Positions 1 to 8,446 of a stretch of 64,000 bases of DNA are shown here, in pieces. The notes below the pieces were generated by a model, which did no database searches, had not been told where the DNA came from, and saw only the letters and a list, made by a program, of their open reading frames with translations. Made by a program: the position numbers and the translations under genes. The stretch is from Longitalea luteola (lineage in GTDB: Bacteria > Bacteroidota > Bacteroidia > Chitinophagales > Chitinophagaceae): assembly GCF_017356035.1 (NCBI RefSeq), contig NZ_JAFIQX010000008.1, positions 248,001 to 312,000 of the forward strand, given 5' to 3'. Within the stretch, counting starts at the first letter, position 1, and each line of letters starts with the position of its first letter.

Positions 1-1
1 A

Positions 2-1024
2 TTTGAAAAATTAACCCATCAGATCCTCCTCAATGAAGTGAGCGGCAAACGGGTATACTTCAGAATATGGTGGTATATGGTTGCGGCCCTTTTGGTACTG
101 GTAGCCGGCGGTATTGCTTACTTTTCTTTAAACAAACATAAAAATAAAACCGCTACACCGGTCTCTGCTGTTGTTGCGCAAAAGAAAGCGGCCGGCGACC
201 TCCCTGATACTAAAAAAGCTGTTCTGATCCTGGCCGATGGTTCAACTATAACCCTTAGCGAAATAAGTAATGGCAGCATTGCCCGGCAGGGTAATGTGAT
301 GATCCAAAAAAATCAAAATGGGCAGCTTGAATATAAGTTATCAGCAGCCACTGCCAATACAACCGGCTACAATACCCTTCGTACTCCACGTGGCGGCGAA
401 TACCAGCTTATATTGGATGATGGCACCAAAATATGGTTAAACTCCGCTTCTACCCTGCAGTTCCCGGTTCATTTCAATTCAGATGAACGCCGCGTCGTGC
501 TCACCGGTGAAGGCTATTTTGAAGTACAATCATCCGTTATTCCCAACTCAGGCGGCCGTAAAAGATCATTCATAGTCAGCGTTGATAATATGGAAGTACA
601 GGCAATAGGTACTTCCTTTAATATTTCTGCCTATAAAGAAGATAACCGTTCACAAACCACGGTTGTGGAAGGACTCGTTCAGGTAAACCGGAACAATAAA
701 ACCAACTTGCTCAGCCCAGGCAAGAAGCTAATTGCGCAGGACACGGCTGTTACCGTTGAAGATGTTGATGTAAAGCAGGAAATAGCCTGGACGCATGGAG
801 AATTCGTTTTCAGGAACACCTCGCTTAAAATGGTCATGAACGAACTGACCCGCTGGTACGACATGGATGTTACGTATGATCCGGGTGTTCCGTCATTACA
901 CTTCAGCGGCGAAGTTCAACGCGCATCAGACATCAGGTCGGTACTGCATATGCTTGAATATACAGGAGGAGTAACCTTCACCATCAACAAACGGCTTATC
1001 ACTGTTCATCCCGGTAAAAAATAA
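2..1024 (+). CDS. FecR-family anti-sigma factor, 5'-truncated by the window edge
   Basis: The reading frame is open to the first base, so the true start lies outside the window. The GTG at 38 is only an internal codon. One membrane helix (about residues 12-30 counted from that GTG) separates a short cytoplasmic part from a periplasmic FecR domain with the typical TPRGGEYQLILDDGTKIWLN core. A C-terminal DUF4974-type region (EFVFRNTSLKMVMNELTRWY) follows. FecR proteins pass the state of a TonB-dependent receptor to an ECF sigma factor. Unusually, no susC/TonB receptor gene follows: a phospholipase gene comes next. Confidence in the family is high; its sigma partner is presumably to the left. 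Confidence 0.93.
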   Translation, partial: FEKLTHQILLNEVSGKRVYFRIWWYMVAALLVLVAGGIAYFSLNKHKNKTATPVSAVVAQKKAAGDLPDTKKAVLILADGSTITLSEISNGSIARQGNVMIQKNQNGQLEYKLSAATANTTGYNTLRTPRGGEYQLILDDGTKIWLNSASTLQFPVHFNSDERRVVLTGEGYFEVQSSVIPNSGGRKRSFIVSVDNMEVQAIGTSFNISAYKEDNRSQTTVVEGLVQVNRNNKTNLLSPGKKLIAQDTAVTVEDVDVKQEIAWTHGEFVFRNTSLKMVMNELTRWYDMDVTYDPGVPSLHFSGEVQRASDIRSVLHMLEYTGGVTFTINKRLITVHPGKK

Positions 1025-1069
1025 TCATCCCGCCATAGATGTGATGCCGTCGATTTACACCGCGTTCAT

Positions 1070-1077
1070 TATTTTTG
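1070..1077 (+). promoter_or_regulatory. Candidate -7 box (TATTTTTG) of the phospholipase D gene
   Basis: TATTTTTG matches the Bacteroidota -7 consensus TAnnTTTG and sits 13 bases before the ATG at 1091. That implies a very short leader. No convincing -33 TTG element is seen at normal spacing. Confidence 0.4.
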
Positions 1078-1090
1078 TAGCTTGGCAGCT

Positions 1091-2263
1091 ATGTTAAGCG
1101 GTACTGGTAAAAAATCATCAGCATATATTCCGAATAATAAGGTCAGGTTGGTCAGGGGAGGCAGGGACTATTTCACAACACTTGCCCAATTGATCAAAGA
1201 GGCGAAGCATTCGATACACCTGCAGGTGTACATTTACGAAGATGATGAAACCGGCCGGTCAATAGGCAATGCCCTCATGGATGCTGCCAAACGCGGTGTT
1301 CATGTATATCTGCTTACCGATGGTTATGCCTCAAAAGCCCTATCGGCCGGCTTTATAAAAGAGTTACTTACTGCCGGCGTTCATTTCCGTTTTTTTGAAC
1401 CGCTTTTAAAAAGTGAGAACTTCTACTTCGGCCGCCGTATGCACCACAAAGTGCTGGTGGCAGATGGCCGTTATGGTCTCGTAGGCGGCATCAATATCAG
1501 CAACCGCTACAACGACCTGGAAGATCAACCCGCCTGGCTCGATTGGGCCTTATTTGTTGAAGGCCCGGCTTCCATAGCCCTGTATAGATTATGCATCGAT
1601 GTATGGGCAAAGCCTGGGCAGATGGCTTTAAAAAGAAGCCTGCGGCACGAATTTCCTTCTATCCCACAAATGGGAAATACTCCCGTTCGCATTCGCCGGA
1701 ACGATTGGGTGAAACGCAAGAACCAGATCTCGAGGAGTTATATCGACCTGTTGAAAAAGGCCACCTCGAGCGTGATCATCATGTCGGGTTATTTTTTACC
1801 AGGCACTATTATCAGGCACCACCTGTCAAGAGCCGCCAGGCGCGGTATTGACGTTCGCATCATCGTAGCTGAAAAATCGGATGTAAGGCTGGCCAAACAT
1901 GCCGAACGGTACATGTACCGCTGGATGCTGAAGCGCAACATTAAACTTTACGAATACACCAGGTCGGTATTACACGGCAAAATGGCCACCCGCGATCGAA
2001 AATGGGTGACCATTGGCTCTTACAATGTCAATGACATCAGCGCCTATGCCAGCGTGGAATTAAATATCGATGTGAATGATCCGGAATTTGCCTCACAGGT
2101 GCACGAAAAACTGGAAGCCATTCTGGAAAATGATTGCGTGCTGGTGACGGAAGAAGAGTTCAATAAAAAGTACAATGCCTTCCAGCGGTTCATTCAATAT
2201 TGTTCTTATTGGCTGGTACGAATTATTTTCTATTTATTTACATTCTACTTTAAACAACGATGA
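1091..2263 (+). CDS. Phospholipase D-like protein / cardiolipin synthase
   Basis: This 390-aa protein carries two complete HKD motifs (HxKx4Dx6G): HHKVLVADGRYGLVGG in the first half and HGKMATRDRKWVTIGS in the second. That is the layout of bacterial cardiolipin synthases of the ClsB type, which join two phosphatidylglycerol molecules or transfer phosphatidyl groups at the inner membrane. There are no N-terminal membrane helices, as in ClsB, but a hydrophobic C-terminal tail (about the last 22 residues) could tether it. The frame extends to a TTG at 1082, but the ATG at 1091 is preferred and has a -7 box just upstream. Synthase versus phospholipase activity cannot be settled from sequence. Confidence 0.88.
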   Translation: MLSGTGKKSSAYIPNNKVRLVRGGRDYFTTLAQLIKEAKHSIHLQVYIYEDDETGRSIGNALMDAAKRGVHVYLLTDGYASKALSAGFIKELLTAGVHFRFFEPLLKSENFYFGRRMHHKVLVADGRYGLVGGINISNRYNDLEDQPAWLDWALFVEGPASIALYRLCIDVWAKPGQMALKRSLRHEFPSIPQMGNTPVRIRRNDWVKRKNQISRSYIDLLKKATSSVIIMSGYFLPGTIIRHHLSRAARRGIDVRIIVAEKSDVRLAKHAERYMYRWMLKRNIKLYEYTRSVLHGKMATRDRKWVTIGSYNVNDISAYASVELNIDVNDPEFASQVHEKLEAILENDCVLVTEEEFNKKYNAFQRFIQYCSYWLVRIIFYLFTFYFKQR

Positions 2264-2332
2264 GCTAGTTAATTTATCGTGAAGCGACAGCTGAAGCTGA
2301 TGCTGCAATTGTATCCATTGAGCCAATAGCAC

Positions 2333-2374
2333 ATTAGCTAATTGGCAAATTAGCACATTTGCAAATTAGCTAAT
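2333..2374. terminator. 18-bp inverted repeat between convergent genes
   Basis: The arms ATTAGCTAATTGGCAAAT and ATTTGCAAATTAGCTAAT pair with one mismatch around a 6-base loop. The element lies between convergent genes ending at 2263 and 2380, so it is probably a bidirectional terminator. It has the 'word-like' AT-rich composition of interspersed Bacteroidota intergenic repeats and lacks a clean T tract. Confidence 0.5.
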
Positions 2375-2379
2375 TATGC

Positions 2380-3387
2380 CTACTCTCCTTTGATCCGTTG
2401 CAACATCGACATAAACGCGGCTTTATCCCAATTGGCAAAGCGGCCGCGCTGCACCACCATGTTATTGCCATAAGGCCGTTGCAGGTAATAATGAAAAACG
2501 AAACCGGCATTCGGTTTATACCAGCCTACCCGCTGACCAAAACGAAGATCGTTAAAGACAAGGTAATTGTCTTCCTTCTCAATGGTATAGTATCCCTGGG
2601 AAAAAATAAACAGGTCTTTCAGCTCTTCCAGGTCTTTTACCGGGTTTAATAACGAATCATTCCTGGGGAAATAAGTAAAATCAATATGCGGCTTGCGATC
2701 GAACACCGATCTGTACCCGATATGGTATCCGTTATCATCTTCCAGCACTACATACCATAGCAAATTGTTCAGCGGTGTAGGTGTGGTAAAATGACGGCGG
2801 TATTCTATTTTTTCCTTTTTTGTGACCCGTTGCACCGCCCCCTCTACAATCGCCTTGTTAAATACATCGATGCCTAAATAGAAAATACACCAGCCGATGG
2901 CAATGGTAGCCCAGCGTTTCCGGTTAAAATCCCGCCGCATAAAGAACAGCATTACCGCAATGATGGCCGGCAAAATGGTGAACAACGGATCAGCCACGAA
3001 CATGGCATGCATACAAAACCGCCGGTGCGAGAAAGGCTCCAGCAAACCGGTGCCATAGGCATTGAAGCAATCGAGCAACAGGTGCGCCAATAGCTCCGTT
3101 GCAAAAAACCATAGCCAGATGGAAAAACGAATATCATGCGGACGCCGCCATCGGTCGGCCAGCCAGGCCAGCAGCGGCGTTACGATCAACACAAATAATA
3201 AAGAGTGGGTGATGCCCCTGTGGGCGATCAAATCGTGGGTAGGCGTCATCCAGAAGGAAGCAACAAAATCAATATCGGGCAGGCTTTGCGCTGCAGCTCC
3301 CATCACCAACGACCGTTTGCCCGCTTTCTTTCCTATAAACAATTCACCAATACAGGCTCCCAATACAATATGCGTAACAGAATCCAT
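2380..3387 (-). CDS. YdjM/DUF457-like membrane-bound metal-dependent hydrolase
   Basis: This 335-aa protein begins with MDSVTHIVLGACIGE and contains LPDIDF and AHRGITHSLLF, the His/Asp signature of the YdjM/YbcI (LexA-regulated inner-membrane hydrolase) family. The N-terminal half has several hydrophobic helices (roughly residues 50-70, 80-105, 130-150, 160-180). The C-terminal 150 residues look soluble and are an extension relative to YdjM itself, which is about 200 aa. The substrate is unknown for the whole family. It is a single gene convergent with the phospholipase D gene. Confidence 0.85.
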   Translation of the reverse strand: MDSVTHIVLGACIGELFIGKKAGKRSLVMGAAAQSLPDIDFVASFWMTPTHDLIAHRGITHSLLFVLIVTPLLAWLADRWRRPHDIRFSIWLWFFATELLAHLLLDCFNAYGTGLLEPFSHRRFCMHAMFVADPLFTILPAIIAVMLFFMRRDFNRKRWATIAIGWCIFYLGIDVFNKAIVEGAVQRVTKKEKIEYRRHFTTPTPLNNLLWYVVLEDDNGYHIGYRSVFDRKPHIDFTYFPRNDSLLNPVKDLEELKDLFIFSQGYYTIEKEDNYLVFNDLRFGQRVGWYKPNAGFVFHYYLQRPYGNNMVVQRGRFANWDKAAFMSMLQRIKGE

Positions 3388-3403
3388 GGCGGAAAGTTAA
3401 GAA

Positions 3404-3427
3404 GTTATTCAATTATTCAGTTATTCG
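3404..3427. repeat. TTATTC word repeat
   Basis: Three near-identical short units (GTTATTCAA, ATTATTCA, GTTATTCG) stand in tandem just upstream of the minus-strand hydrolase gene. This is one of several low-complexity word repeats in intergenic DNA of this window. Confidence 0.5.
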
Positions 3428-3609
3428 ACATCGCGACAAATTACAAACCCAATAAGTCTGGAACCTAGAAACTATTAATTCAAAACGCAGCACTAAAAAA
3501 ACCAGGTCCACCATTCCGCAAAAGTTTCACTATATTAGTAAGGGGGAAATTAAGTCGCTAAGTGGGGAAATTTCGTTTAACCGCCACCATTACTGCCATA
3601 TCCATTCAC

Positions 3610-4959
3610 ATGACAACACTATTCATCGTATTGCTTTGCATTATTGCCCTGGTGCTGCTGATATCCTGGGTTAAGCTGAATCCGTTTTTAGCCTTCCTGC
3701 TGGTATCCATTGGCGCCGGCCTCGCGCTGGGCATTCCGCTCGACCAAATCACCACATCTGTTCAAAAAGGCATTGGCGATACGCTAGGGTCACTGGTTAT
3801 AATTATCGGACTTGGCGCCATGCTGGGAAAACTGGTAGCAGAAAGCGGCGCCGCACAGAAGATCACCCGGGTGCTCATGCGCACTTTCGGGGAAAAGAAC
3901 CTGCAATGGGCATTAATGATCACCGGTTTTGTGGTGGGCATTCCGTTATATTATAATGTTGGATTTGTACTGATGGTGCCGCTGATCTTTTCCGTTGTTT
4001 ACCAGTATAAATTACCTGCGGTATATATCGGCCTGCCCATGCTGGCCGCGTTGTCGGTAACCCATGGGTTCTTGCCACCGCATCCCTCGCCCACTGCGCT
4101 GGTAACACAACTGAAAGCCGATATGGGCCTTACCCTGTTATATGGTATCTTACTGGCCGTACCAGCTATTATTGTGGCCGGACCTCTTTTCTCTAAAACG
4201 CTGAAGCATATCCGCAGCACGCCTTTGCAAACGTTTCAAACGAAACAGATCCCCGATGAGCAACTGCCTAATACGGCAAACAGTTTTTTAACCGCCCTGC
4301 TGCCCGTATTACTTATCGCCATCACCACCAGTATTCCGCTTATTATAATATTGCTCAACAAGATCCCGGCTATCCATATCACCTTACAAGGCACCGCCCG
4401 GCAATTCATTACATTTATAAGTGATCCGGTGATCGTCATGCTGCTCTCGCTGCTCACCGCCACCTTTACCCTGGGCATACACACCGGCCGTTCCATGAAA
4501 ACGATCATGGATATTTATGGCGACGCAATCAAAGATGTGGCCCTCATCCTGTTGATCGTGGCTGGCGCAGGTGTATTGAAACAGGTGTTCACCGATAGCG
4601 GCGTAAGTAAGGCCATTGCAGAAAATATTAAAGGATGGCAGATTCACCCCCTCATCCTTGGCTGGATAATAGCAGGCGTCATCCGTATCTGTGTGGGATC
4701 GGCCACCGTGGCCGGCCTGACGGCCGCGGGCATCATTGCCCCGGTCATACCGCAAATGCACGTTAATCCGAATTTGATGGTATTGTCCATCGGGGCTGGC
4801 AGTTTGTTGTTCTCACACGTGAACGATTCGGGCTTCTGGATGTACAAAGAGTACTTCAACCTCAGCATCCGTGATACCATCAAATCGTGGTCGGTAATGG
4901 AAACGATCGTTTCGGTGGTGGGACTGATCGGCGTTCTGATCATGGATATTTTTATATAA
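3610..4959 (+). CDS. GntP-family permease (gluconate / D-serine type H+ symporter)
   Basis: This 449-aa polytopic inner-membrane protein has about 12 hydrophobic segments. GntP-family hallmarks are ESGAAQKI near residue 83, PLYYNVGFVLMVPL, the HGFLPPHP loop, and AAGIIAPVIP with HVNDSGFW near the C-terminus. The family includes gluconate permeases (GntT/GntP) and the D-serine transporter DsdX. The ATG at 3610 gives the usual family length and starts directly in the first helix; the GTG at 3562 would add 16 uncharacteristic residues. A D-threonine-aldolase-like enzyme follows, which favours a D-hydroxy-amino-acid substrate over gluconate. That is an inference from context. Confidence 0.9.
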   Translation: MTTLFIVLLCIIALVLLISWVKLNPFLAFLLVSIGAGLALGIPLDQITTSVQKGIGDTLGSLVIIIGLGAMLGKLVAESGAAQKITRVLMRTFGEKNLQWALMITGFVVGIPLYYNVGFVLMVPLIFSVVYQYKLPAVYIGLPMLAALSVTHGFLPPHPSPTALVTQLKADMGLTLLYGILLAVPAIIVAGPLFSKTLKHIRSTPLQTFQTKQIPDEQLPNTANSFLTALLPVLLIAITTSIPLIIILLNKIPAIHITLQGTARQFITFISDPVIVMLLSLLTATFTLGIHTGRSMKTIMDIYGDAIKDVALILLIVAGAGVLKQVFTDSGVSKAIAENIKGWQIHPLILGWIIAGVIRICVGSATVAGLTAAGIIAPVIPQMHVNPNLMVLSIGAGSLLFSHVNDSGFWMYKEYFNLSIRDTIKSWSVMETIVSVVGLIGVLIMDIFI

Positions 4960-4986
4960 GGTGGTTCTGCCATTTATTACCTTTGA

Positions 4987-5038
4987 AATGGTGAATGGTG
5001 AATGGTGAGTGGCTCACTATAATTGAAATTAATAACCG
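4987..5038 (+). repeat. GGTGAATGGTGA tandem word repeat with CTCACTATA element
   Basis: Three AATGGTG units run into GTGAGTGGCTCAC, which can form a small hairpin, and then ACTATAATTGAAATTAATAAC. A very similar arrangement recurs at 25611-25690. Both copies stand directly upstream of plus-strand metabolic genes. Confidence 0.55.
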
Positions 5039-5097
5039 ACCTTGCGCCGACCGAAATTCAAGGCCGATTGCCGTTTCACGACATTAAACGACCAACC

Positions 5098-6207
5098 ATG
5101 CAAGCAAACTGGTACCAGATCCACAACATAGAAGAAATCGATTCCCCGGCGCTGGTCATATATCCTGAACGGGTAAAAGAGAATATAACCTTGCTCACGC
5201 GAATGATCGATGATCCGCAGCGGCTGCGCCCGCATGCAAAGACCCACAAATCAAAAGAGGCTACCCAGCTCCTGATGGCCGCTGGCATTGGCAAGTTTAA
5301 ATGTGCCACCATTGCTGAAGCAGAAATGTTAGCCATGTGTGGCGCGCCCGATGTTGTGCTCGCATATCAACCTGTTGGTCCGAAACTGCAACGACTGGTA
5401 ACGCTGACGCTGCAATATCCCGGCACCCAATTTGCCTGCCTGGTCGACAATGTAACCAGTGCAGCGGCCATTGCCAGTGCTTTTGCGGCAGCAAACGCTG
5501 TCATTACTGTTTATATCGATCTGAATGTCGGGCAAAACCGCACAGGCATACCACCGGGCGAAGAAGCGGTTGCCCTGTATAACTATTGCGCACAAACCAA
5601 CGGTTTATCAATAGCAGGTTTACATGCCTATGACGGGCATAGCCGCGGCACGCTGGAAGAACGCACGGCCACCAGCAATGAAGCTTTTGCGCGGGCAGAA
5701 ACGCTAAAAGCGACGCTGCAATCACTGGGCTATTCGGACATAAAGATCATTGCCGGCGGATCACCCAGCTTTCCCATACATGCGAAACGGGAAGCGGTAG
5801 AATGCAGTCCGGGCACTTTTATTTTCTGGGACAAAAGCTATCTCGATCAATGTACTGAACAACCTTTTCAAGTAGCAGCCCTGGTGGTAACCCGGGTGGT
5901 TTCGTTGCCCAATGCCGATCACATCTGTGTTGACCTGGGTCATAAGTCAATAGCGGCTGAAAACGAGATCGGCAAACGCGTTTTCTTCCCAGATGCACCC
6001 GCATTAAAAGCCGTTTCGCAAAGTGAAGAACACCTGGTTTTATATGCAGGCGAAGGTCATTCCTTTAAACCCGGAGATGTATTGTATGGCATACCACAGC
6101 ATGTTTGTCCGACCATTGCCTTATACGAAAGAGCTTATACTGTTGAGCATGGCAAGGTCAGCGGCGAATGGATGATCGTTGCCCGTGACAGGAAAATACA
6201 GTTTTAA
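5098..6207 (+). CDS. D-threonine aldolase-like PLP enzyme (DSD1 family, alanine racemase fold)
   Basis: This 369-aa protein has an N-terminal fold-type III PLP barrel. The lysine expected to bind PLP is K48 in LRPHAKTHKS. The C-terminal beta domain ends with IPQHVCPT, the His/Cys metal site typical of D-threonine aldolase and D-serine dehydratase. Such enzymes cleave D-3-hydroxy amino acids to glycine plus aldehyde, or dehydrate D-serine; the exact reaction is not decided here. The ATG at 5098 is preferred because it starts at the family N-terminus; the longer frame (TTG at 5023) runs into repeat sequence. It lies 138 bases behind the GntP permease, so uptake and breakdown of a D-amino acid is a reasonable inference. 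Confidence 0.88.
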   Translation: MQANWYQIHNIEEIDSPALVIYPERVKENITLLTRMIDDPQRLRPHAKTHKSKEATQLLMAAGIGKFKCATIAEAEMLAMCGAPDVVLAYQPVGPKLQRLVTLTLQYPGTQFACLVDNVTSAAAIASAFAAANAVITVYIDLNVGQNRTGIPPGEEAVALYNYCAQTNGLSIAGLHAYDGHSRGTLEERTATSNEAFARAETLKATLQSLGYSDIKIIAGGSPSFPIHAKREAVECSPGTFIFWDKSYLDQCTEQPFQVAALVVTRVVSLPNADHICVDLGHKSIAAENEIGKRVFFPDAPALKAVSQSEEHLVLYAGEGHSFKPGDVLYGIPQHVCPTIALYERAYTVEHGKVSGEWMIVARDRKIQF

Positions 6208-6233
6208 GTTCTAAGTTTTAAGTTCTAAGTTCT
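6202..6233. repeat. AAGTTCTAAGTTTTAAG word repeat
   Basis: Units of AAGTT and CTAAGTT are repeated at the very end of the D-threonine-aldolase gene (its stop lies inside the repeat) and in the short gap before the next gene. Confidence 0.5.
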
Positions 6234-6268
6234 CAATACCCGTTAACTTGTCAGCTAAAAGCGAAATC

Positions 6269-7342
6269 ATGAATTCCCCGATAAACGTTGGCTTAGTAGG
6301 TTTTGGCATTTCAGCAAAAGTGTTTCACGCCCCTTTTATAACTACCAATAACAATTACAGGCTGGTAAGTGTGGTAGAACGGCATAAAGCGGAATCCAGG
6401 GAGAAGTTCCCTTCTGTGCAGGTGGTGCGAAGCATTGAAGAATTACTCAATAACGATAGTATTGACCTGGTAGTGATCACCACGCCGAATGAAACACATT
6501 TTCCCTATGCCAAGGCTGCGCTGGAAGCGGGGAAACATGTGGTGTTGGAAAAACCGGTCACCAACACATCGGCAGAAGCCAAACAATTACTGGAGATCGC
6601 ACAACAGAGCGGGAAGGTTTTGAGTGTTTATCAGAATCGCCGGTATGTAAGCGACTTTATAACCATACGCGAAGTGCTGGATAAAAACCTGCTGGGCGCC
6701 GTTCATACTTTTGAAGGCCATTATGACCGCTATCGCGCCGAGGCACGGCCACAGGCATGGCGCGAACATGAATTGCCCGGCAGCGGAATTTTATTCGATC
6801 TGGGCCCTCACCTGATCGACCAGGTATTGTACCTGTTTGGCATGCCCAATACCATTGCCGCCGATATTCGCCTGCAGCGGCCACATGCCAAAGTGGATGA
6901 CTATTTTGATCTGCGGCTCGATTATGGATTTCTGAAAGTGATCTTGCAAGCCGGCATGCTGGTGCGGGAACCAGGCCCCCGGTATTTGATCCATGGCACT
7001 AAGGGATCATTTGTAAAATCAGGCGAAGACCCGCAGGAAGCCCTGTTGCGAGCCGGCGCACCACCGGTTGGCGATGACTGGGGTAAAGAAAACGAAGCTA
7101 TTTACGGCATATTGCACACAGAGGCAGATGGAAAGCAAATCCGGGAGCGATATCCTTCGCATAAAGGAGATTATGCCCTGTATTATAAAAATCTGTATGA
7201 AACCATTGCAGGCAACAAACCCGTGCGGGAAAGAATAGAACATGGATACAATACGATCCGCCTTATTGAACTGGCTTTTGAAAGCCATCAGCAACAACGC
7301 ACTCTTCCATGTACCGGATTAATGCCTGTTGCTTATCGGTAG
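6269..7342 (+). CDS. Gfo/Idh/MocA-family NAD(P)-dependent oxidoreductase
   Basis: This 357-aa protein has an N-terminal Rossmann domain (VGLVGFGISAKVFHAPF) and the conserved EKPVTNTSAEA motif, whose Lys-Pro lies in the nicotinamide pocket. The second domain holds GSGILFDLGPHLIDQ with the conserved acid/His pair. The ATG at 6269 is chosen over an in-frame TTG at 6248. Members oxidise or reduce sugars, inositols and related polyols; the substrate is not readable. It lies 61 bases behind the D-threonine-aldolase gene and is probably in the same transcription unit. Confidence 0.9.
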   Translation: MNSPINVGLVGFGISAKVFHAPFITTNNNYRLVSVVERHKAESREKFPSVQVVRSIEELLNNDSIDLVVITTPNETHFPYAKAALEAGKHVVLEKPVTNTSAEAKQLLEIAQQSGKVLSVYQNRRYVSDFITIREVLDKNLLGAVHTFEGHYDRYRAEARPQAWREHELPGSGILFDLGPHLIDQVLYLFGMPNTIAADIRLQRPHAKVDDYFDLRLDYGFLKVILQAGMLVREPGPRYLIHGTKGSFVKSGEDPQEALLRAGAPPVGDDWGKENEAIYGILHTEADGKQIRERYPSHKGDYALYYKNLYETIAGNKPVRERIEHGYNTIRLIELAFESHQQQRTLPCTGLMPVAYR

Positions 7343-7353
7343 TTCTTTCTGAA

Positions 7354-7830
7354 CTACTCAAATTTCAATGGCGGGCCTACTATTTCCATGCCATGAATGC
7401 GGTATAAACGTTCAAAATCGCGCAAGGTGCCATCAGGCAGCTGGCTCGCCTGTAAGTAGAATTCATCCATCGTTCCGGCGGGTTGATACACCAGCACCAT
7501 TCTGCCATTTGAATCACCTAGTTTGGCAAACGTATGGGGAATCTGGCGCGGCGCAAAAACCGCATCCCCTGCTTTGGCATTAAAGATATCATCACCGATC
7601 TTGAAAACGAATTCTCCTTCGAGGATATAGAACCATTCATCCTGCACGTAGTGAAAATGATAAGGTGGACCACCTTTAGCCATTTTAGTAGTATCATACA
7701 CGCAAAAACCTTGTTTACTGTCATTAGAGGATACTTTACAGGCAAAGGTGCCACCTAAAAACGTGATCTGCTCATTAAAGCGATCATTGCCGGCATCTAT
7801 TTTAAAGCCGCGCGTTGATTTGGTCTCCAT
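7354..7830 (-). CDS. Single-domain cupin protein
   Basis: This 158-aa protein contains cupin motif 1 (GGPPYHFHYVQDEW, metal ligands H58, H60, E65) and motif 2 with H99 in PRQIPHTF, so the full metal site is present. Small stand-alone cupins of this type include dioxygenases, isomerases and plain binding proteins, and no specific function can be assigned. It is convergent with the oxidoreductase gene, 11 bases apart. Confidence 0.85.
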   Translation of the reverse strand: METKSTRGFKIDAGNDRFNEQITFLGGTFACKVSSNDSKQGFCVYDTTKMAKGGPPYHFHYVQDEWFYILEGEFVFKIGDDIFNAKAGDAVFAPRQIPHTFAKLGDSNGRMVLVYQPAGTMDEFYLQASQLPDGTLRDFERLYRIHGMEIVGPPLKFE

Positions 7831-7955
7831 GGCTGTATGTTAAATGGGGATTGTTCTCTGAAGTTACTAAAATAACTTCACACTTCATGTAGGAAGTTGC
7901 TAACCCTGCCAATGATGAACACAACGCCGGTTACAGCCTATCAGGTTATTTCAAT

Positions 7956-7991
7956 AAAAAAAACCGCCATCCACAGTTGTTGGGATGGCGG
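7956..7991 (-). terminator. Rho-independent terminator of the lipoprotein gene
   Basis: On the minus strand CCGCCATCCC and GGATGGCGG form a 9-bp stem around a 9-base loop, followed by eight T. It lies about 20 bases past the stop of the minus-strand gene at 8010-8381. Confidence 0.85.
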
Positions 7992-8009
7992 CGTAGTTTA
8001 TTTACGATT

Positions 8010-8381
8010 TTATTTTCCTTCTTCGATCATAACATCGGTAATGTCATATTTTGCCGTGGGCGGGCCATCGAACATCATACAATGAACACAATCGTTCGAC
8101 TTTGGGCTGCTTGCTTTAAAGCGGATAGTAGCGCCTGCCTTAACGTCGGAAGGTATTTTACAGGCATTGCCGGCCGTAAATACATTATCGTATTGCGCAT
8201 TGTTATTCGTCATGTCCTTCCAGCCATCCTCACCAAAAGAATCATTGTTCAATACCTGTACCACAAAGCTGGCACAGGAAATACGCACTACCTTTCCTCT
8301 TAAATAATCATCATTTCCCTTGTTCTTATTACATTTGGACGCCATTACGGGTAATGCAATCAGAATAAATAAAAATTTCAT
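8010..8381 (-). CDS. Small hypothetical lipoprotein
   Basis: This 123-aa protein has a short signal peptide (MKFLFILIALPVMA) and a Cys at position 17, suggesting a lipoprotein. The mature part has four further Cys (SCASF, NACKI, DCVHC), spaced like disulfide-forming residues, and looks like a small all-beta domain. No family is recognised. A strong terminator follows directly, so it is monocistronic. Confidence 0.75.
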   Translation of the reverse strand: MKFLFILIALPVMASKCNKNKGNDDYLRGKVVRISCASFVVQVLNNDSFGEDGWKDMTNNNAQYDNVFTAGNACKIPSDVKAGATIRFKASSPKSNDCVHCMMFDGPPTAKYDITDVMIEEGK

Positions 8382-8446
8382 ATCGGTTTTCTTTTAGCCT
8401 TTGACTAATGTTATGGTGCAATCGTTGCATACCAGGCTGTTAAAAT

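Noticed and set aside
3562-3609. Upstream GTG start for the GntP permease
   Set aside because: The added 16 residues are not hydrophobic or family-like; the ATG at 3610 begins the first helix.
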